Of a stretch of 64,000 nucleotides of DNA, positions 18,013 to 27,222 are shown piece after piece. A model generated the notes under the pieces. The model was given only the letters and a program-made list of their open reading frames with translations. It was not told the origin of the DNA and did not search any database. Position 1 is the first letter of the stretch. The number at the start of each line of letters is the position of its first letter. A program made the translations under genes and the position numbers. This stretch comes from CAZDRX01 sp964508225 (GTDB lineage: Bacteria > Patescibacteriota > Gracilibacteria > Peribacterales > Peribacteraceae), in contig CAZDRX010000001.1 of NCBI GenBank assembly GCA_964508225.1, positions 52,391 through 116,390 on the forward strand, given 5' to 3'.

Positions 18013-19485
18013 ATGACGCTGTACCTCAAGTACCGGCCCCAGAACTTCGCCGATGTGGTGGGTCAGGACCACGTGGTGACCACGATGGAACAGGCGATCG
18101 CCAAGGACCGTATTTCGCATGCCTACCTCCTCTGCGGCACGCGCGGCACGGGCAAGACGTCCGTGGCGCGTATCATGGCGAAGACCATTCTCCTCAAAGG
18201 AATCGAGGATGACGTGATCCGTGCCCAGATGACGAAGGGAATCGAAGAGGGCTCCCTCGTGGACTTCATCGAGATCGATGCAGCGAGTAACCGCCGCATC
18301 GACGACGTGCGGGACTTGATCGAGAAGATCAACTTCTCCCCCGCCGTCTCCAAGGCGAAGGTCTACATCATCGATGAGGTACACATGCTCACGAAGGAAG
18401 CTTTCAATGCGCTCCTGAAGACACTCGAGGAACCGCCGGACTACGCGTTCTTCATTCTCGCCACGACCGAGCTGCACAAGGTTCCCGATACGATCCAGTC
18501 GCGCTGCCAGCGCTTCCTGTTCAAGCGGGTGAAGGACGAGGACATCGTCCGCCGGCTCCAGTACATCGTCGATCAGGAACGGATCGTGGTCGACCGTGAG
18601 GCGCTCCGCACCATTGCACGTCACGCTTCCGGCAGCTTCCGCGACGGCATCTCTCTCCTCGACCAGCTGCGGTCACTGCCCAAAATCAGCCTCGCCGACG
18701 TCACCGAGAGAATCGGTCGTACCTCAGCGGTCTTCCTCGAAGACGTCTTCGCCGCGCTCGGCGAGAAGGATATCCCCAAGCTCGCGGAGCTCGTGGCACA
18801 GATGGAGGAAGCCAACATCCCTCTCGACACCGTGGTGACCGATCTCCTCGGGCACATCAGGAGCGGCATGCACGGAGCCATCGAGAGGAAGGAGTCTGCC
18901 GTTCCGTTCATCCGGATGATGGATATTCTCCTGCAGGCGCTGAAAGATCTGCGGCTCTCCCCTGTTCCGGGTCTCGTCCTCGAGTCGGCACTCGTCATGC
19001 TCTGCACCGACGAACTCGAATCACCCGCTGCCGCTCCTGCTCCGAGAATCCCATCGGCTGAACACCCGAGAATCTCCGTACCGCAGACGCCCGAACCGCA
19101 GGTCTCCGCTCCGGCACCCAAGCCTGAAGAGGCGCCTGCCAAACCTTCCATCGTGGAAGCGCAGGATCTCACCGTTGAGGGAATGCACCGGAACTGGGAC
19201 CAGCTGCTCAAGGCCGTATCGCCGCCGTCCGTACGCATGAGCCTCAAAGATGCGACGATCACGGGTGTCGAGAACGGCACCGTATTCCTCTCGTTCGCAT
19301 CGTCATTTCACTGTGACAAGATTGCGGACACGAAGGCGAGCCGCACGGTCGAGGAAACGCTGCAATCGATCTTCATGAAGCCGGTGCGCATCCGCTGCAC
19401 GGTGGAGAAGGCGGCGACCCGCATCACCGCGGAACCCACGACGGATCTCGCGGAAGCCGCAGCCGAAGTCTTCGGTGGCATGTAG
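18013..19485 (+). CDS. dnaX: DNA polymerase III gamma/tau subunit, zinc cysteines absent
   Basis: 490 residues. AAA+ clamp-loader ATPase: Walker A GTRGTGKTS at 42-50, Walker B VYIIDEVHML around 117-126, sensor LATTELHKVP and the arginine-finger SRC motif in IQSRCQRF. Domain III follows, then a Pro/Ala/Glu linker (about 335-385) and a short C-terminal tau-like domain. The four zinc-binding cysteines normally found between Walker A and B are all missing: that stretch (60-82) reads like LLKGIEDDVIRAQMTKGIEE. TATACT (17996-18001) is 11 bases before ATG. The next gene starts directly after the TAG. Confidence 0.95.
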   Translation: MTLYLKYRPQNFADVVGQDHVVTTMEQAIAKDRISHAYLLCGTRGTGKTSVARIMAKTILLKGIEDDVIRAQMTKGIEEGSLVDFIEIDAASNRRIDDVRDLIEKINFSPAVSKAKVYIIDEVHMLTKEAFNALLKTLEEPPDYAFFILATTELHKVPDTIQSRCQRFLFKRVKDEDIVRRLQYIVDQERIVVDREALRTIARHASGSFRDGISLLDQLRSLPKISLADVTERIGRTSAVFLEDVFAALGEKDIPKLAELVAQMEEANIPLDTVVTDLLGHIRSGMHGAIERKESAVPFIRMMDILLQALKDLRLSPVPGLVLESALVMLCTDELESPAAAPAPRIPSAEHPRISVPQTPEPQVSAPAPKPEEAPAKPSIVEAQDLTVEGMHRNWDQLLKAVSPPSVRMSLKDATITGVENGTVFLSFASSFHCDKIADTKASRTVEETLQSIFMKPVRIRCTVEKAATRITAEPTTDLAEAAAEVFGGM

Positions 19486-20055
19486 ATGGAAGCAAAGATC
19501 GAACTCCGCCGGGCGATCAAAGAGCGTCTCGCAAAGATGTCGGAGAACGACCGGAGAGTCGAGAGCCAGATCGTCGTGCGCGAACTCCGCAAGCTCCTCC
19601 CGGAAGGCCACCGTGCCCTCGCCGCGTACTCGCCGTATCTGGACGAACCGGATATTTCGCCGATCGTGACAGAACTACTGACGCAAAAAAACGTGATCTG
19701 CATGGGAAAAGTAGAAGGTAACCGCATGGTGATGCACCGGATCCGATCCCTCGCAGATATCCACAGACATCCCGTGACGAACATCCTCGAACCACGGGAG
19801 AGCGCACCCCTCGACGAATCTGCGGTGGATATCGCGATCATCCCCGGACGTGCGTTCACGACGGACGGACATCGGCTCGGACGCGGAAATGGAGGGTACG
19901 ACCGCTGGATCAGCGAACAGCGGAAGCGGAATCCGAAGACGATCATGATCGGCGTGTGCTTCGACTGTCAGATCGTGCAGGAGATTCCGATGGAACCGCA
20001 TGATGAAAGCGTCGATCTCGTGCTCACCGCGACAAGACTGTTCCGGAAAAAGTAA
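19486..20055 (+). CDS. ygfA: 5-formyltetrahydrofolate cyclo-ligase
   Basis: 189 residues. This ATP-dependent enzyme converts 5-formyl-THF to 5,10-methenyl-THF. The signature PGRAFTTDGHRLGRGNGGYDR (near 120-140) is the substrate/ATP site of the family, and MEPHDESVDLVLT near the end is also conserved. An N-terminal Lys/Arg-rich helix (ELRRAIKERL) is typical. ATG directly abuts the dnaX stop, so the two form an operon. It lies upstream of glyA, whose reaction feeds the same folate pool and whose side product 5-formyl-THF it salvages. Confidence 0.92.
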   Translation: MEAKIELRRAIKERLAKMSENDRRVESQIVVRELRKLLPEGHRALAAYSPYLDEPDISPIVTELLTQKNVICMGKVEGNRMVMHRIRSLADIHRHPVTNILEPRESAPLDESAVDIAIIPGRAFTTDGHRLGRGNGGYDRWISEQRKRNPKTIMIGVCFDCQIVQEIPMEPHDESVDLVLTATRLFRKK

Positions 20056-20094
20056 AGAAAAACCGACATGAGCCGCAAAAAGCGACGATCACCA

Positions 20095-20123
20095 TTCTCA
20101 AGGGGGAATTCTTCGCCTAGAAT
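20095..20123 (+). promoter_or_regulatory. glyA promoter
   Basis: TTCTCA (20095-20100), a 17-base spacer and TAGAAT (20118-20123), only 6 bases before the glyA ATG. Transcription would start at about the initiation codon. Confidence 0.65.
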
Positions 20124-20129
20124 CCGGCC

Positions 20130-21395
20130 ATGCCCACCTATGACAACCTCCAGAAGTGCGATCCGGACGTGTACAAGGCTCTGTTCGGCGAAATGAAGCG
20201 ACAGGCCGACGGCGTCGAGCTCATCGCATCCGAGAACTACGTCTCCCCCGCCGTCCTCGAGGCGATGGGCACGGTCTTCAACAACAAGTACTCCGAGGGG
20301 TATCCGGGCAAGCGGTACTACGCCGGACAGGAATTCACCGATGCAGTGGAAACGCTCGCCATCGAACGCGCGAAGAAGCTCTTCAATGCCGGCCACGCCA
20401 ACGTCCAGCCGCACGCAGGAGCACCTGCGAACGTCGCGATGTACTTCGCGCTCCTCGAACCGGGCGATACGGTCATGGGCATGGACTTAAGCCACGGCGG
20501 CCACCTCACCCACGGCCATCCCGTCACGTACATCACGAAGATCTTCAAGTTCGTGCGCTACAAGATGAAGGATCCGGAGACGGGTGAGATCGACTACGAC
20601 GAAATGCTCGCGGTGGCGAAGAAGGAGAAGCCGAAGATGATCCTCGCGGGTTTCTCGGCGTACCCGCGCGAACTCAATTACGCGAAGATGAAGGCCATCG
20701 CCGATGAAGTGGGTGCGATCACCGTGGCCGACATGGCGCACATCGCGGGTCTCATCGCAGGCAAAGCACTCAGGAACCCCTTCGATGACGGTTTCGACGT
20801 CATCACGACGACCACGCACAAGACGCTCCGCGGTCCGCGCGGGGGCATGATCATGACGCGCGACCCCGAGCTCGGGAAGAAGATCGACAAGTCTGTGTTC
20901 CCCGGTTTCCAGGGCGGCCCCATCATGCAGATGATCGCCGCGAAGGCCGTTGCGTTCGGTGAGGCGCTCAAGCCGGAGTTCCAGACGTACGCTCGTCAGG
21001 TGGTGGCGAACTCCAAGCACCTCGCCAAGTTCATGATGGACAAAGGCGCCAAGCTCGTCACGAACGGCACGGACAACCATCTCATGCTCATCGACTGCGT
21101 GAAGTCGTGGGGCATCGGCGGCAGCGACGTGGAGACCGTGCTCGATAGAGTCGGCATCACACTGAACAAGAACATGATCGCGAATGACACGCGCAAGCCG
21201 ATGGATCCGTCCGGCGTCCGGCTCGGCACACCGGCCATCACGACCCGCGGCATGAAGGAGAAGGATATGGAGACGCTCGGGGCATTCATGCTCCGCGCCA
21301 TCGAGCAGCGCGGCGATGAAGCCTCTCTCGTGAAGCTGCAGGAAGAAGTGAAGACGTTCTGCCGGATGTTCCCGGTTCCCGGCATCAACCTCTAA
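20130..21395 (+). CDS. glyA: Serine hydroxymethyltransferase
   Basis: 421 residues, full length. PLP enzyme interconverting serine/THF and glycine/5,10-methylene-THF in the cytosol. Hallmarks: ELIASENYVSPAVLEAMG, YSEGYPGKRYYAGQEF, MDLSHGGHLTHG, and Lys231 in TTTHKTLRGPRGG as the PLP Schiff-base lysine. The C-terminal FPVPG is typical. It is followed 3 bases later by dgkA and may be co-transcribed with it. It depends on PLP that PdxST (12.6-14.2 kb) can provide. Confidence 0.97.
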   Translation: MPTYDNLQKCDPDVYKALFGEMKRQADGVELIASENYVSPAVLEAMGTVFNNKYSEGYPGKRYYAGQEFTDAVETLAIERAKKLFNAGHANVQPHAGAPANVAMYFALLEPGDTVMGMDLSHGGHLTHGHPVTYITKIFKFVRYKMKDPETGEIDYDEMLAVAKKEKPKMILAGFSAYPRELNYAKMKAIADEVGAITVADMAHIAGLIAGKALRNPFDDGFDVITTTTHKTLRGPRGGMIMTRDPELGKKIDKSVFPGFQGGPIMQMIAAKAVAFGEALKPEFQTYARQVVANSKHLAKFMMDKGAKLVTNGTDNHLMLIDCVKSWGIGGSDVETVLDRVGITLNKNMIANDTRKPMDPSGVRLGTPAITTRGMKEKDMETLGAFMLRAIEQRGDEASLVKLQEEVKTFCRMFPVPGINL

Positions 21396-21398
21396 GCC

Positions 21399-21788
21399 AT
21401 GAAACGCACCCGTAAGAGCTTCGGCCATGCCGTGGAAGGTCTCGTGCACGCGATCAAGTACGAGACGAATCTGCGCCGCTTCGTGCTCGGACATGCGCTC
21501 CTCCTCGTCCTCGGCATCCTCGTCCGCGTCGATCCGTTCGCGCTCATCATCGCCACGATGGCCGCAGGGTTCTTTGTGACGATCGAGCTGATCAACACCG
21601 CCATTGAGCGCGTCACAGACACCTTCGATGATCACCTGAAGACGGCACGCGGCGGCCATGAGCACCCGGGAGTGAAGATGGCGAAGGACGTAGGCTCCGC
21701 GGCCTCCCTCGTGGCTCTCGCGATCTACGGCGCGATGATGGCGCTCCTCCTGCTTCCGTACGTGATCTACGCTCTCGCAGCGCGATGA
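21399..21788 (+). CDS. dgkA: Diacylglycerol/undecaprenol kinase
   Basis: 129 residues, the usual size of the small integral-membrane DgkA/UdpK family. FGHAVEGLVHAIKYETNLRRF is the N-terminal amphipathic part, ELINTAIERVTD carries the conserved Glu/Asn active-site residues, and KDVGSAASLVAL is the following conserved helix. In Gram-positive-like organisms it phosphorylates undecaprenol. Overlap with uppP (ATGA at 21785-21788) supports a role in carrier-lipid recycling. Confidence 0.93.
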   Translation: MKRTRKSFGHAVEGLVHAIKYETNLRRFVLGHALLLVLGILVRVDPFALIIATMAAGFFVTIELINTAIERVTDTFDDHLKTARGGHEHPGVKMAKDVGSAASLVALAIYGAMMALLLLPYVIYALAAR

Positions 21789-22561
21789 GTCTCTTTGCTG
21801 CCACCCTGCTTGGAATCGTGGAGGGAATCACGGAGTTCCTGCCGATCTCCTCGACCGGACACCTGATCCTCGCGCAGCACCTCTTCGACATCACCTCCAC
21901 CGACGCGGTGAAGAGCTTCGACATCGTCATCCAGCTCGGCGCCATCGCGGCAGCGCTCGTCATTTTCTGGAAGACACTCCTGCAAAGCCGGCGTGTACTC
22001 ACACTGGTCCTCGTGGCGTTCGTACCCACAGCCCTCCTCGGAGCCCTCCTGCACAGTGCCGTGAAGACCTATCTCCTCGAACCGTCGGTCGTCGCATGGG
22101 CGCTGTTTCTTGGCGGTTTCATCATCATCGCCTTCGAACTCTGGTACAAGGAAACGAGGACTGCCGTGGAGACAGTGGAGAAGATCACGATTGGCAAAGC
22201 CGTGCTCATCGGCATTCTCCAGACACTCGCCGTGATCCCCGGCACGTCACGCTCGGCGGCCACGATCATCGGTGGCATGGCTCTGGGTGTGCGGCGCTCC
22301 GTGATCGTGGATTTCTCGTTCCTCCTCGCTATCCCGACCATGGCGGGTGCCACTGCACTCGACCTGTACAAGTCCGCAGGCGCGTTCGGCAGTCATGACC
22401 TCCTCACGATCGCCGTAGGTTTCGTGACGTCCTTCGTCGCCGCGTACATCGCCATCCAGTGGCTGCTCCGGTACGTGCGTACCCACTCGTTCATTGCCTT
22501 CGGCGTGTACCGCATCGTGGTCGCCGTCGTCTTCTGGCTCTTCGTACTGAAGAAGCCGTAA
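21785..22561 (+). CDS. uppP: Undecaprenyl-diphosphatase
   Basis: 258 residues, seven or eight TM segments, BacA/UppP family. Catalytic motifs are EGITEFLPISSTGHLIL at the N-terminus and PGTSRSAATIIGGMALG in the second half. It removes a phosphate from undecaprenyl diphosphate to regenerate the lipid carrier used for peptidoglycan and glycan export. It is translationally coupled to dgkA. The stop codon lies within a hairpin that may terminate this transcript. Confidence 0.96.
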   Translation: MSLFAATLLGIVEGITEFLPISSTGHLILAQHLFDITSTDAVKSFDIVIQLGAIAAALVIFWKTLLQSRRVLTLVLVAFVPTALLGALLHSAVKTYLLEPSVVAWALFLGGFIIIAFELWYKETRTAVETVEKITIGKAVLIGILQTLAVIPGTSRSAATIIGGMALGVRRSVIVDFSFLLAIPTMAGATALDLYKSAGAFGSHDLLTIAVGFVTSFVAAYIAIQWLLRYVRTHSFIAFGVYRIVVAVVFWLFVLKKP

Positions 22562-22581
22562 TCCTTGCGGATCACGGCTTC
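22552..22581. terminator. Hairpin at the uppP stop, possibly bidirectional terminator
   Basis: GAAGCCGT (22552-22559) and ATCC pair with GGAT and ACGGCTTC (22574-22581), with one A/C mismatch and a 4-base loop. It spans the uppP stop codon and lies between convergent genes. There is no clear U-tract, so termination activity is uncertain. Confidence 0.5.
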
Positions 22582-22607
22582 CATGGATTCCTGTGATAGA
22601 GAAGGCG

Positions 22608-24071
22608 CTAGTTCGAGATGGTGATCGTCGCGGCGCTCGGATCGGCGAGAGGCGCCTTCACAGGCGAGTTCAGGCTGATGCTGAAGGCGATCGAGCTGGA
22701 GATGGACTTCTGTGCGATCGGAACGATGACCGTCTTGCTCGTCTCTCCGGCGGCGAAGTTGATGGTGCCGCTCGTGGCGGAGTAGTCCGTGCCCGCCTGC
22801 GCCGTGCTGTTGGCGGTCGAGTAGCCCACCGAGACCGCCCCGATGCCGCCGACGTGATTGATGGTGATCGTCACTTTTCCGTTGCTTGCGGAGGCCTGGT
22901 ACGAATTGGAGCTGAACTTGATCGATCCGCTGCCCATGGCGACGGCTTCGTCGTCATTGATCGTCACGAGAGCTGAAGCCGTGACGAGTGCGACATTGGG
23001 GCCCGTGAGGTTCGAGAGGGCGATATTGAACGTGCGGTTGCCATCGACGGTCACGTTGTTGACTACGGTGACCGTGAAGGTCTTCGTGGTTTCGCCTGCA
23101 GCGAACGTGAAGGTGCCCGAGGTGGACGAATAGTCGGAACCAGAAGAACCGGAGCCGTTGGACGTACCGTAGTTCACGCTGTGGGAACCGGTCGTATCAC
23201 CGCTGCGGGTGGCTGTGATCGTGATCGATCCTGCGTTCTCCATGACGCCGTATCCGGCGGCGCTGAGAGAAATAGTCGTGGCAGCTGCCGCTGCGGAGGA
23301 GACGCTGGCGGAGGAAGAGGAGATGTTCGGGTTGGCCGGGTCATTGATATTGAGTGTGACCGAAGCGGGCGTACCAAGCGTCATTGCGCCGGTCGGCTTC
23401 TTGAGCGTGAGCGTCACGGTCTTCGTACCGACGGCAGACGTGTTGTTCTTGATCTGGATGGCGACCTTCTGGCTCGTCTGCTTGTTGGCGAAGCTGAGCG
23501 TGCCGGATGCAGGCGTGTAGTCCTTGTCCGCGATGGCCGTGCCGCCGCTGAAGCTGTAATCCACCGTTCCGGAGCCTTGGTTACCGCCCGTACGGACAAT
23601 GATGATGTTGATCATGCCGGTCGCCACGTTCTTGTCCACGTTGTAGGCATTCGCATCGAAGCGGACAGATCCTCCCGGGTTGTAGGAGGACGATGTGGAG
23701 GATGAGCTGGAGCTTGAGGTGCTCGAGGAACTCGCCACACTGGAACTTACGGAGGAAGAGCTGCTGCGGGAGGAGCTCGTACTTGATGTGATGCCGTTCA
23801 GCTCATTGCGCAGGCGCTGGAGGAGAATTGCCACCTGTCCGCGCGTGATCGGCGCATCGGGGGCGAAGTGCGAACTGTCCAAGCCCTTGATGATGCCGAG
23901 AGAGTACATCTCACCGATGGCTTCATCGGCGTAGTGACCCGACGGGATGTCACGGAAGATGGCGGAACCCTTGAAGGCTGCCATACCGGCGGAAACGCCG
24001 AAACCGAAGATGGTGCCGACGACGAACGTGGCCGGGACGACCTTCACAAGAAAACGCTGTGCGCGTGTCAT
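22608..24071 (-). CDS. SLH-domain protein with three Calx-beta domains
   Basis: 487 residues. Signal/anchor at 8-30, SLH domain at about 35-92 (FRDIPSGHYADEAIGEMYSL, HFAPDAPITRGQVAILLQRL), a Ser-rich linker at about 97-130, then three tandem Calx-beta domains at about 135-245, 265-375 and 385-487, each with the DYSxTSGTxxFAAGETxK-type strand pattern. Calx-beta domains bind calcium and occur in adhesins. It is probably tethered to the wall by SLH and displayed outside. No C-terminal anchor is seen. The upstream region has CATAAT preceded at 18 bases by TTGCTT on the coding strand. Cohesion or adhesion is inferred. Confidence 0.88.
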   Translation of the reverse strand: MTRAQRFLVKVVPATFVVGTIFGFGVSAGMAAFKGSAIFRDIPSGHYADEAIGEMYSLGIIKGLDSSHFAPDAPITRGQVAILLQRLRNELNGITSSTSSSRSSSSSVSSSVASSSSTSSSSSSSTSSSYNPGGSVRFDANAYNVDKNVATGMINIIIVRTGGNQGSGTVDYSFSGGTAIADKDYTPASGTLSFANKQTSQKVAIQIKNNTSAVGTKTVTLTLKKPTGAMTLGTPASVTLNINDPANPNISSSSASVSSAAAAATTISLSAAGYGVMENAGSITITATRSGDTTGSHSVNYGTSNGSGSSGSDYSSTSGTFTFAAGETTKTFTVTVVNNVTVDGNRTFNIALSNLTGPNVALVTASALVTINDDEAVAMGSGSIKFSSNSYQASASNGKVTITINHVGGIGAVSVGYSTANSTAQAGTDYSATSGTINFAAGETSKTVIVPIAQKSISSSIAFSISLNSPVKAPLADPSAATITISN

Positions 24072-24155
24072 AAGAAAGAAGGGAAAGGAAACTCGGAGGG
24101 CATTATGGAAAACGCAGCATGGTCAAAGCAAGTGACATCTTCTTAATATCCGTTG

Positions 24156-24488
24156 TTAGTACAAACGGCCTCCGAGCGGCACTTCGGTGTCCGGCGCGAT
24201 GAGAACGACTTCTCCGGCACTGTCCGGCACACCGAGCGTGAGTACTTCGGAAAGAAACGGCCCGATCTGGCGGGGAGGAAAATTGACCACACAGAGCACA
24301 CGACGGCCAAGGAGCTGCTCCTTCGTGTAATTCTTCACGATCTGCGCGGAGGACTTCTTCAGACCGATCTCCGGTCCGAAGTCGATCGTGAGTTTGTATG
24401 CGGGTTTGCGGGCTTCAGGAAAATCCTGCACATCGGTGATGCGCCCTATGCGGATATCGAGTTTCAGGAAATCATCGATGGTAGCCAT
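24156..24488 (-). CDS. csaA: CsaA-like tRNA-binding domain protein
   Basis: 110 residues, matching the small CsaA family (export-related chaperone with an OB-fold tRNA-binding domain). LDIRIGRITDVQDFPEARKPAYKLTIDFG, ending in VPLGGRLY, is characteristic (the motif is visible from residue 9 to the end). CsaA binds tRNA and unfolded preproteins. ATG 24488 gives the standard start. TATGAT (24500-24495 on the coding strand) lies 6 bases upstream within the 3' end region of the ATPase gene, so it has its own leaderless-type promoter. Confidence 0.9.
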   Translation of the reverse strand: MATIDDFLKLDIRIGRITDVQDFPEARKPAYKLTIDFGPEIGLKKSSAQIVKNYTKEQLLGRRVLCVVNFPPRQIGPFLSEVLTLGVPDSAGEVVLIAPDTEVPLGGRLY

Positions 24489-24508
24489 GACATGATCATA
24501 CAGCACTG

Positions 24509-27208
24509 TTACGCCTTCGGCTGCTTCCCGTTCATCGCTTCGAGCATCGCCTTGCTCGGCGGCGGCACTCCCCCGCTCTTCTCGAGTTTGCCTTCGAGAT
24601 CCTTCATCTTCGCCTGTTCCTCCGCGGAAAGCGGCTCGGCAATCGCCTTCTTGCGCAGTGCGTTGAAATCGTTCATCCACATCTCGCGGTCGCGCCATGC
24701 GCGGTACTCCTCGAGCTTCATCCCCTTCTTCTTGGCCTTCTCGCGCTCTTCGGTCTCCTTCTCCTTGGCTTTCTCGGCCTTCACGACGATGTTACGGCCT
24801 TCCTTGGCGCTATCAAGCCACTTGCCGATCTTCTCCTCCACCACCGCGCGCTTCTCGCAGTAACGCTCGCGCGAGGCCCTGCGGATGAGCTCAACGCGGT
24901 TCGTATCGGTCTCAGGCTTAGGAGGCGGAAGTGTCGAGACGGAGAACGGCTTGCTGGCCATGCCTCCCACCATGAGGCGCATGTACGCGTGGTATTTGGG
25001 GAGGCTCAGGATGTCATTCTGGGTGACGAGCTCCTCGAACTGGAGACTCAGATCTTCGGCGTCATCGGAACCGATCTGAAAGCTCACCATGGAACCCACG
25101 TTGCCGAAGACGGCGTCACGGAGTGCATCCTTGTTGTCGCCGAGCGTGAGCTGACCCACGTACTGGTGCGCGAGCGTGAGGTTCAGGCGGTACTTGCGTG
25201 CCTCGGAGAGAATCGTCGCAAACGACTCCGTCGCGAAGTTCTGGAACTCATCGACGTAGAGGTAGAAGTCCTTGCGCTGCTTCTCGGGAACGTCCGTCCG
25301 GCTCATGGCATCAAGCTGGAATTTGGTCACGAGCATGGAGCCGAGGAACGCCGAGTTGTCCTCACCGATATTGCCCTTGCTCAGGTTCACGAGCACGATC
25401 TTGCCCTGATCCATGGCCTCACGAATGGAGAGCTTGCTGCCCACCTGACCCACGATATTGCGGATCATCGGCACCGAGAGGAGCTGTCCGATCTTGTTCT
25501 GGATGGCTGCGATGGCTTCCGTACGGTACTTCTCGGACCAGCCGGCGTACTCGTCCTCCCAGAAACTCTTCACGAGACGGTCCTCGAGATGGTCCGTGAC
25601 TTTCTTGCGGAAGACATCGTCGGAGAACATGCGGAGAATGCCGAGCATGGAATTCCCCTGCCCCTCGATGAGGGCAAGAAGCGTGTTGCGGAGGATGTGC
25701 TCCATGCGTCCGCTCCAGACGTCCGGCCAGAGCTTGGTGAAGACGCTCATGAGTCCCGACACGACGAGCGGGAACTGGTTCGGATCTCTCGCCGAGAGCA
25801 TGTTGAAGGAGAGCGGGAAATCGCGGTCGGCGGGATCGAAGAGGATGACGTCGTTCGTGCGCTGGCTGGGAATGAACCGGAGGACGGCCTCGATCAGGTC
25901 GCCGTGCGGATCGATCACGCCCACGCCTTTGCCGTTCAGAATATCGGCATGGATCATATTCTCGAGCAGGGTGGATTTACCCATACCTGTCTTACCGATG
26001 ATGTACATGTGACGACGACGGTCGTCGGGCCTGATACCGAACTTCGTGCGGTGTCCGCGGAAGACGGCCTCACCGAGAATCGTGATATCCGGATCGGTCT
26101 CCGGCACCGGAAGGTCGACGGGCGGCTCGAGCTTCTTGCTGATGACCCAGTCGATATTCGGGGTTTTGACGAGCGTGTTCGGGAAGTGCCACAGCGTGGC
26201 GAGCTCTTCCACGGACAGAACGTACGGATACATCCGGAAATCCGGCGTCATCGACTCGGACACATACGTCTTCTTCACGATAAAGCTGTTGCAGTTCGGA
26301 AGGGCGAACTGCTTGTAGCTGCCCATGAGCTCCTCCATCTTGTGCTCGGCGGCGAGTCTCTGCGCGACAGGCGCCGTGACGTACATGCGGACATTGGAGA
26401 GATACATGAGGCGATTCACCTTATCGATGGCTGCGGAGATCGGGTCTTCGGCTTCGTGGTTTCTGCGGCCGCTTGCGAGCGTCTCCTCATGCGTGTCCAT
26501 CTCACGGGCTGCAGCGCCCGTCACTTCGTCCATCGTCGGCAGAATGTTGAACCACACGCGGTAGCCTCCCATCAGCATGTTGACCGGAAAGTACGCGAGA
26601 CGCCGCCATCCGCGTGCAAGGTGCACGGTGGCGAAGAACTTGGCGTACCAGCCGAACATCTTCGCGAGCCCCTTCTCCATGAGCGGGAGAAACTTGAGCA
26701 CGCGCTTGCGGTACTTGGTCTTGAGCGGCTTGAAGACGATCTGGATGTGTCCACGCATCGCCGGATGCGGATAGCGGACGAGTGCCGACGTGATGCCGGC
26801 CATCGTGTCCACCGTCTGACGGGCAAGCATGTCGTCGAACTGCGGATGACGCTTGATCGGGAAAATTTCGTGCTTCTTGAGCTTGAGATCAGCCGCGATC
26901 ATCTGTTCGCCGGGCTTCGGGTCGAGTTCTTTCGGATCCATCCGTTCGATGTCGAGGTCCGGAAATTGTCCGTAGAGCTGGCTCTCCACGAGCGGCATCG
27001 CTCTCTCCGTGCACCGCACGAAGAAGCAGACCTTGCCCTGATACGCACCGATCTCGAAGGACAGCATGCCGTCGTGATCTTTCAGTGAATGGAGCGCCGA
27101 GATGGCGGGCTCGATGTGAAGCGGTCCCTTTTTTCCGCTCACCTCATCAGGATCCGGCAGCGTCGGACGGATGCGGAGCAGCACGATGTCTGAAGTGGGT
27201 GCAGGCAA
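24509..27208 (-). CDS. VirD4/TraG-like conjugation-type ATPase
   Basis: 899 residues. An N-terminal alpha/beta region of about 380 residues, lacking obvious TM segments, precedes a RecA-like ATPase core: Walker A GKTGMGKSTLLENM near residue 405, VGVIDPHGDLIEAV, Walker B YLYVDEFQNFATES near 652, and LTLAHQYVGQL. This is the DUF87/TraG/VirD4 superfamily that couples DNA or protein substrates to secretion systems. The last about 130 residues are strongly charged and helical. The start codon is TTG 15 bases after hrcA; GTG 27184 is an alternative. No other type IV secretion gene is near. It probably shares a transcript with hrcA. Confidence 0.85.
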   Translation of the reverse strand: MPAPTSDIVLLRIRPTLPDPDEVSGKKGPLHIEPAISALHSLKDHDGMLSFEIGAYQGKVCFFVRCTERAMPLVESQLYGQFPDLDIERMDPKELDPKPGEQMIAADLKLKKHEIFPIKRHPQFDDMLARQTVDTMAGITSALVRYPHPAMRGHIQIVFKPLKTKYRKRVLKFLPLMEKGLAKMFGWYAKFFATVHLARGWRRLAYFPVNMLMGGYRVWFNILPTMDEVTGAAAREMDTHEETLASGRRNHEAEDPISAAIDKVNRLMYLSNVRMYVTAPVAQRLAAEHKMEELMGSYKQFALPNCNSFIVKKTYVSESMTPDFRMYPYVLSVEELATLWHFPNTLVKTPNIDWVISKKLEPPVDLPVPETDPDITILGEAVFRGHRTKFGIRPDDRRRHMYIIGKTGMGKSTLLENMIHADILNGKGVGVIDPHGDLIEAVLRFIPSQRTNDVILFDPADRDFPLSFNMLSARDPNQFPLVVSGLMSVFTKLWPDVWSGRMEHILRNTLLALIEGQGNSMLGILRMFSDDVFRKKVTDHLEDRLVKSFWEDEYAGWSEKYRTEAIAAIQNKIGQLLSVPMIRNIVGQVGSKLSIREAMDQGKIVLVNLSKGNIGEDNSAFLGSMLVTKFQLDAMSRTDVPEKQRKDFYLYVDEFQNFATESFATILSEARKYRLNLTLAHQYVGQLTLGDNKDALRDAVFGNVGSMVSFQIGSDDAEDLSLQFEELVTQNDILSLPKYHAYMRLMVGGMASKPFSVSTLPPPKPETDTNRVELIRRASRERYCEKRAVVEEKIGKWLDSAKEGRNIVVKAEKAKEKETEEREKAKKKGMKLEEYRAWRDREMWMNDFNALRKKAIAEPLSAEEQAKMKDLEGKLEKSGGVPPPSKAMLEAMNGKQPKA

Positions 27209-27222
27209 GGAAGATCGGGAAA

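Noticed and set aside
23680..23800. Ser-codon-rich stretch considered as a DNA microsatellite or CRISPR-like repeat
   Set aside because: It encodes the Ser-rich linker of the SLH/Calx-beta protein with mixed Ser codons; no repeat-spacer periodicity.
24989..27088. About 700-codon open frame antisense to the VirD4-like ATPase gene
   Set aside because: Shadow of codon bias on the opposite strand; composition is Glu/Arg/His/Val-heavy and no homology pattern is visible.
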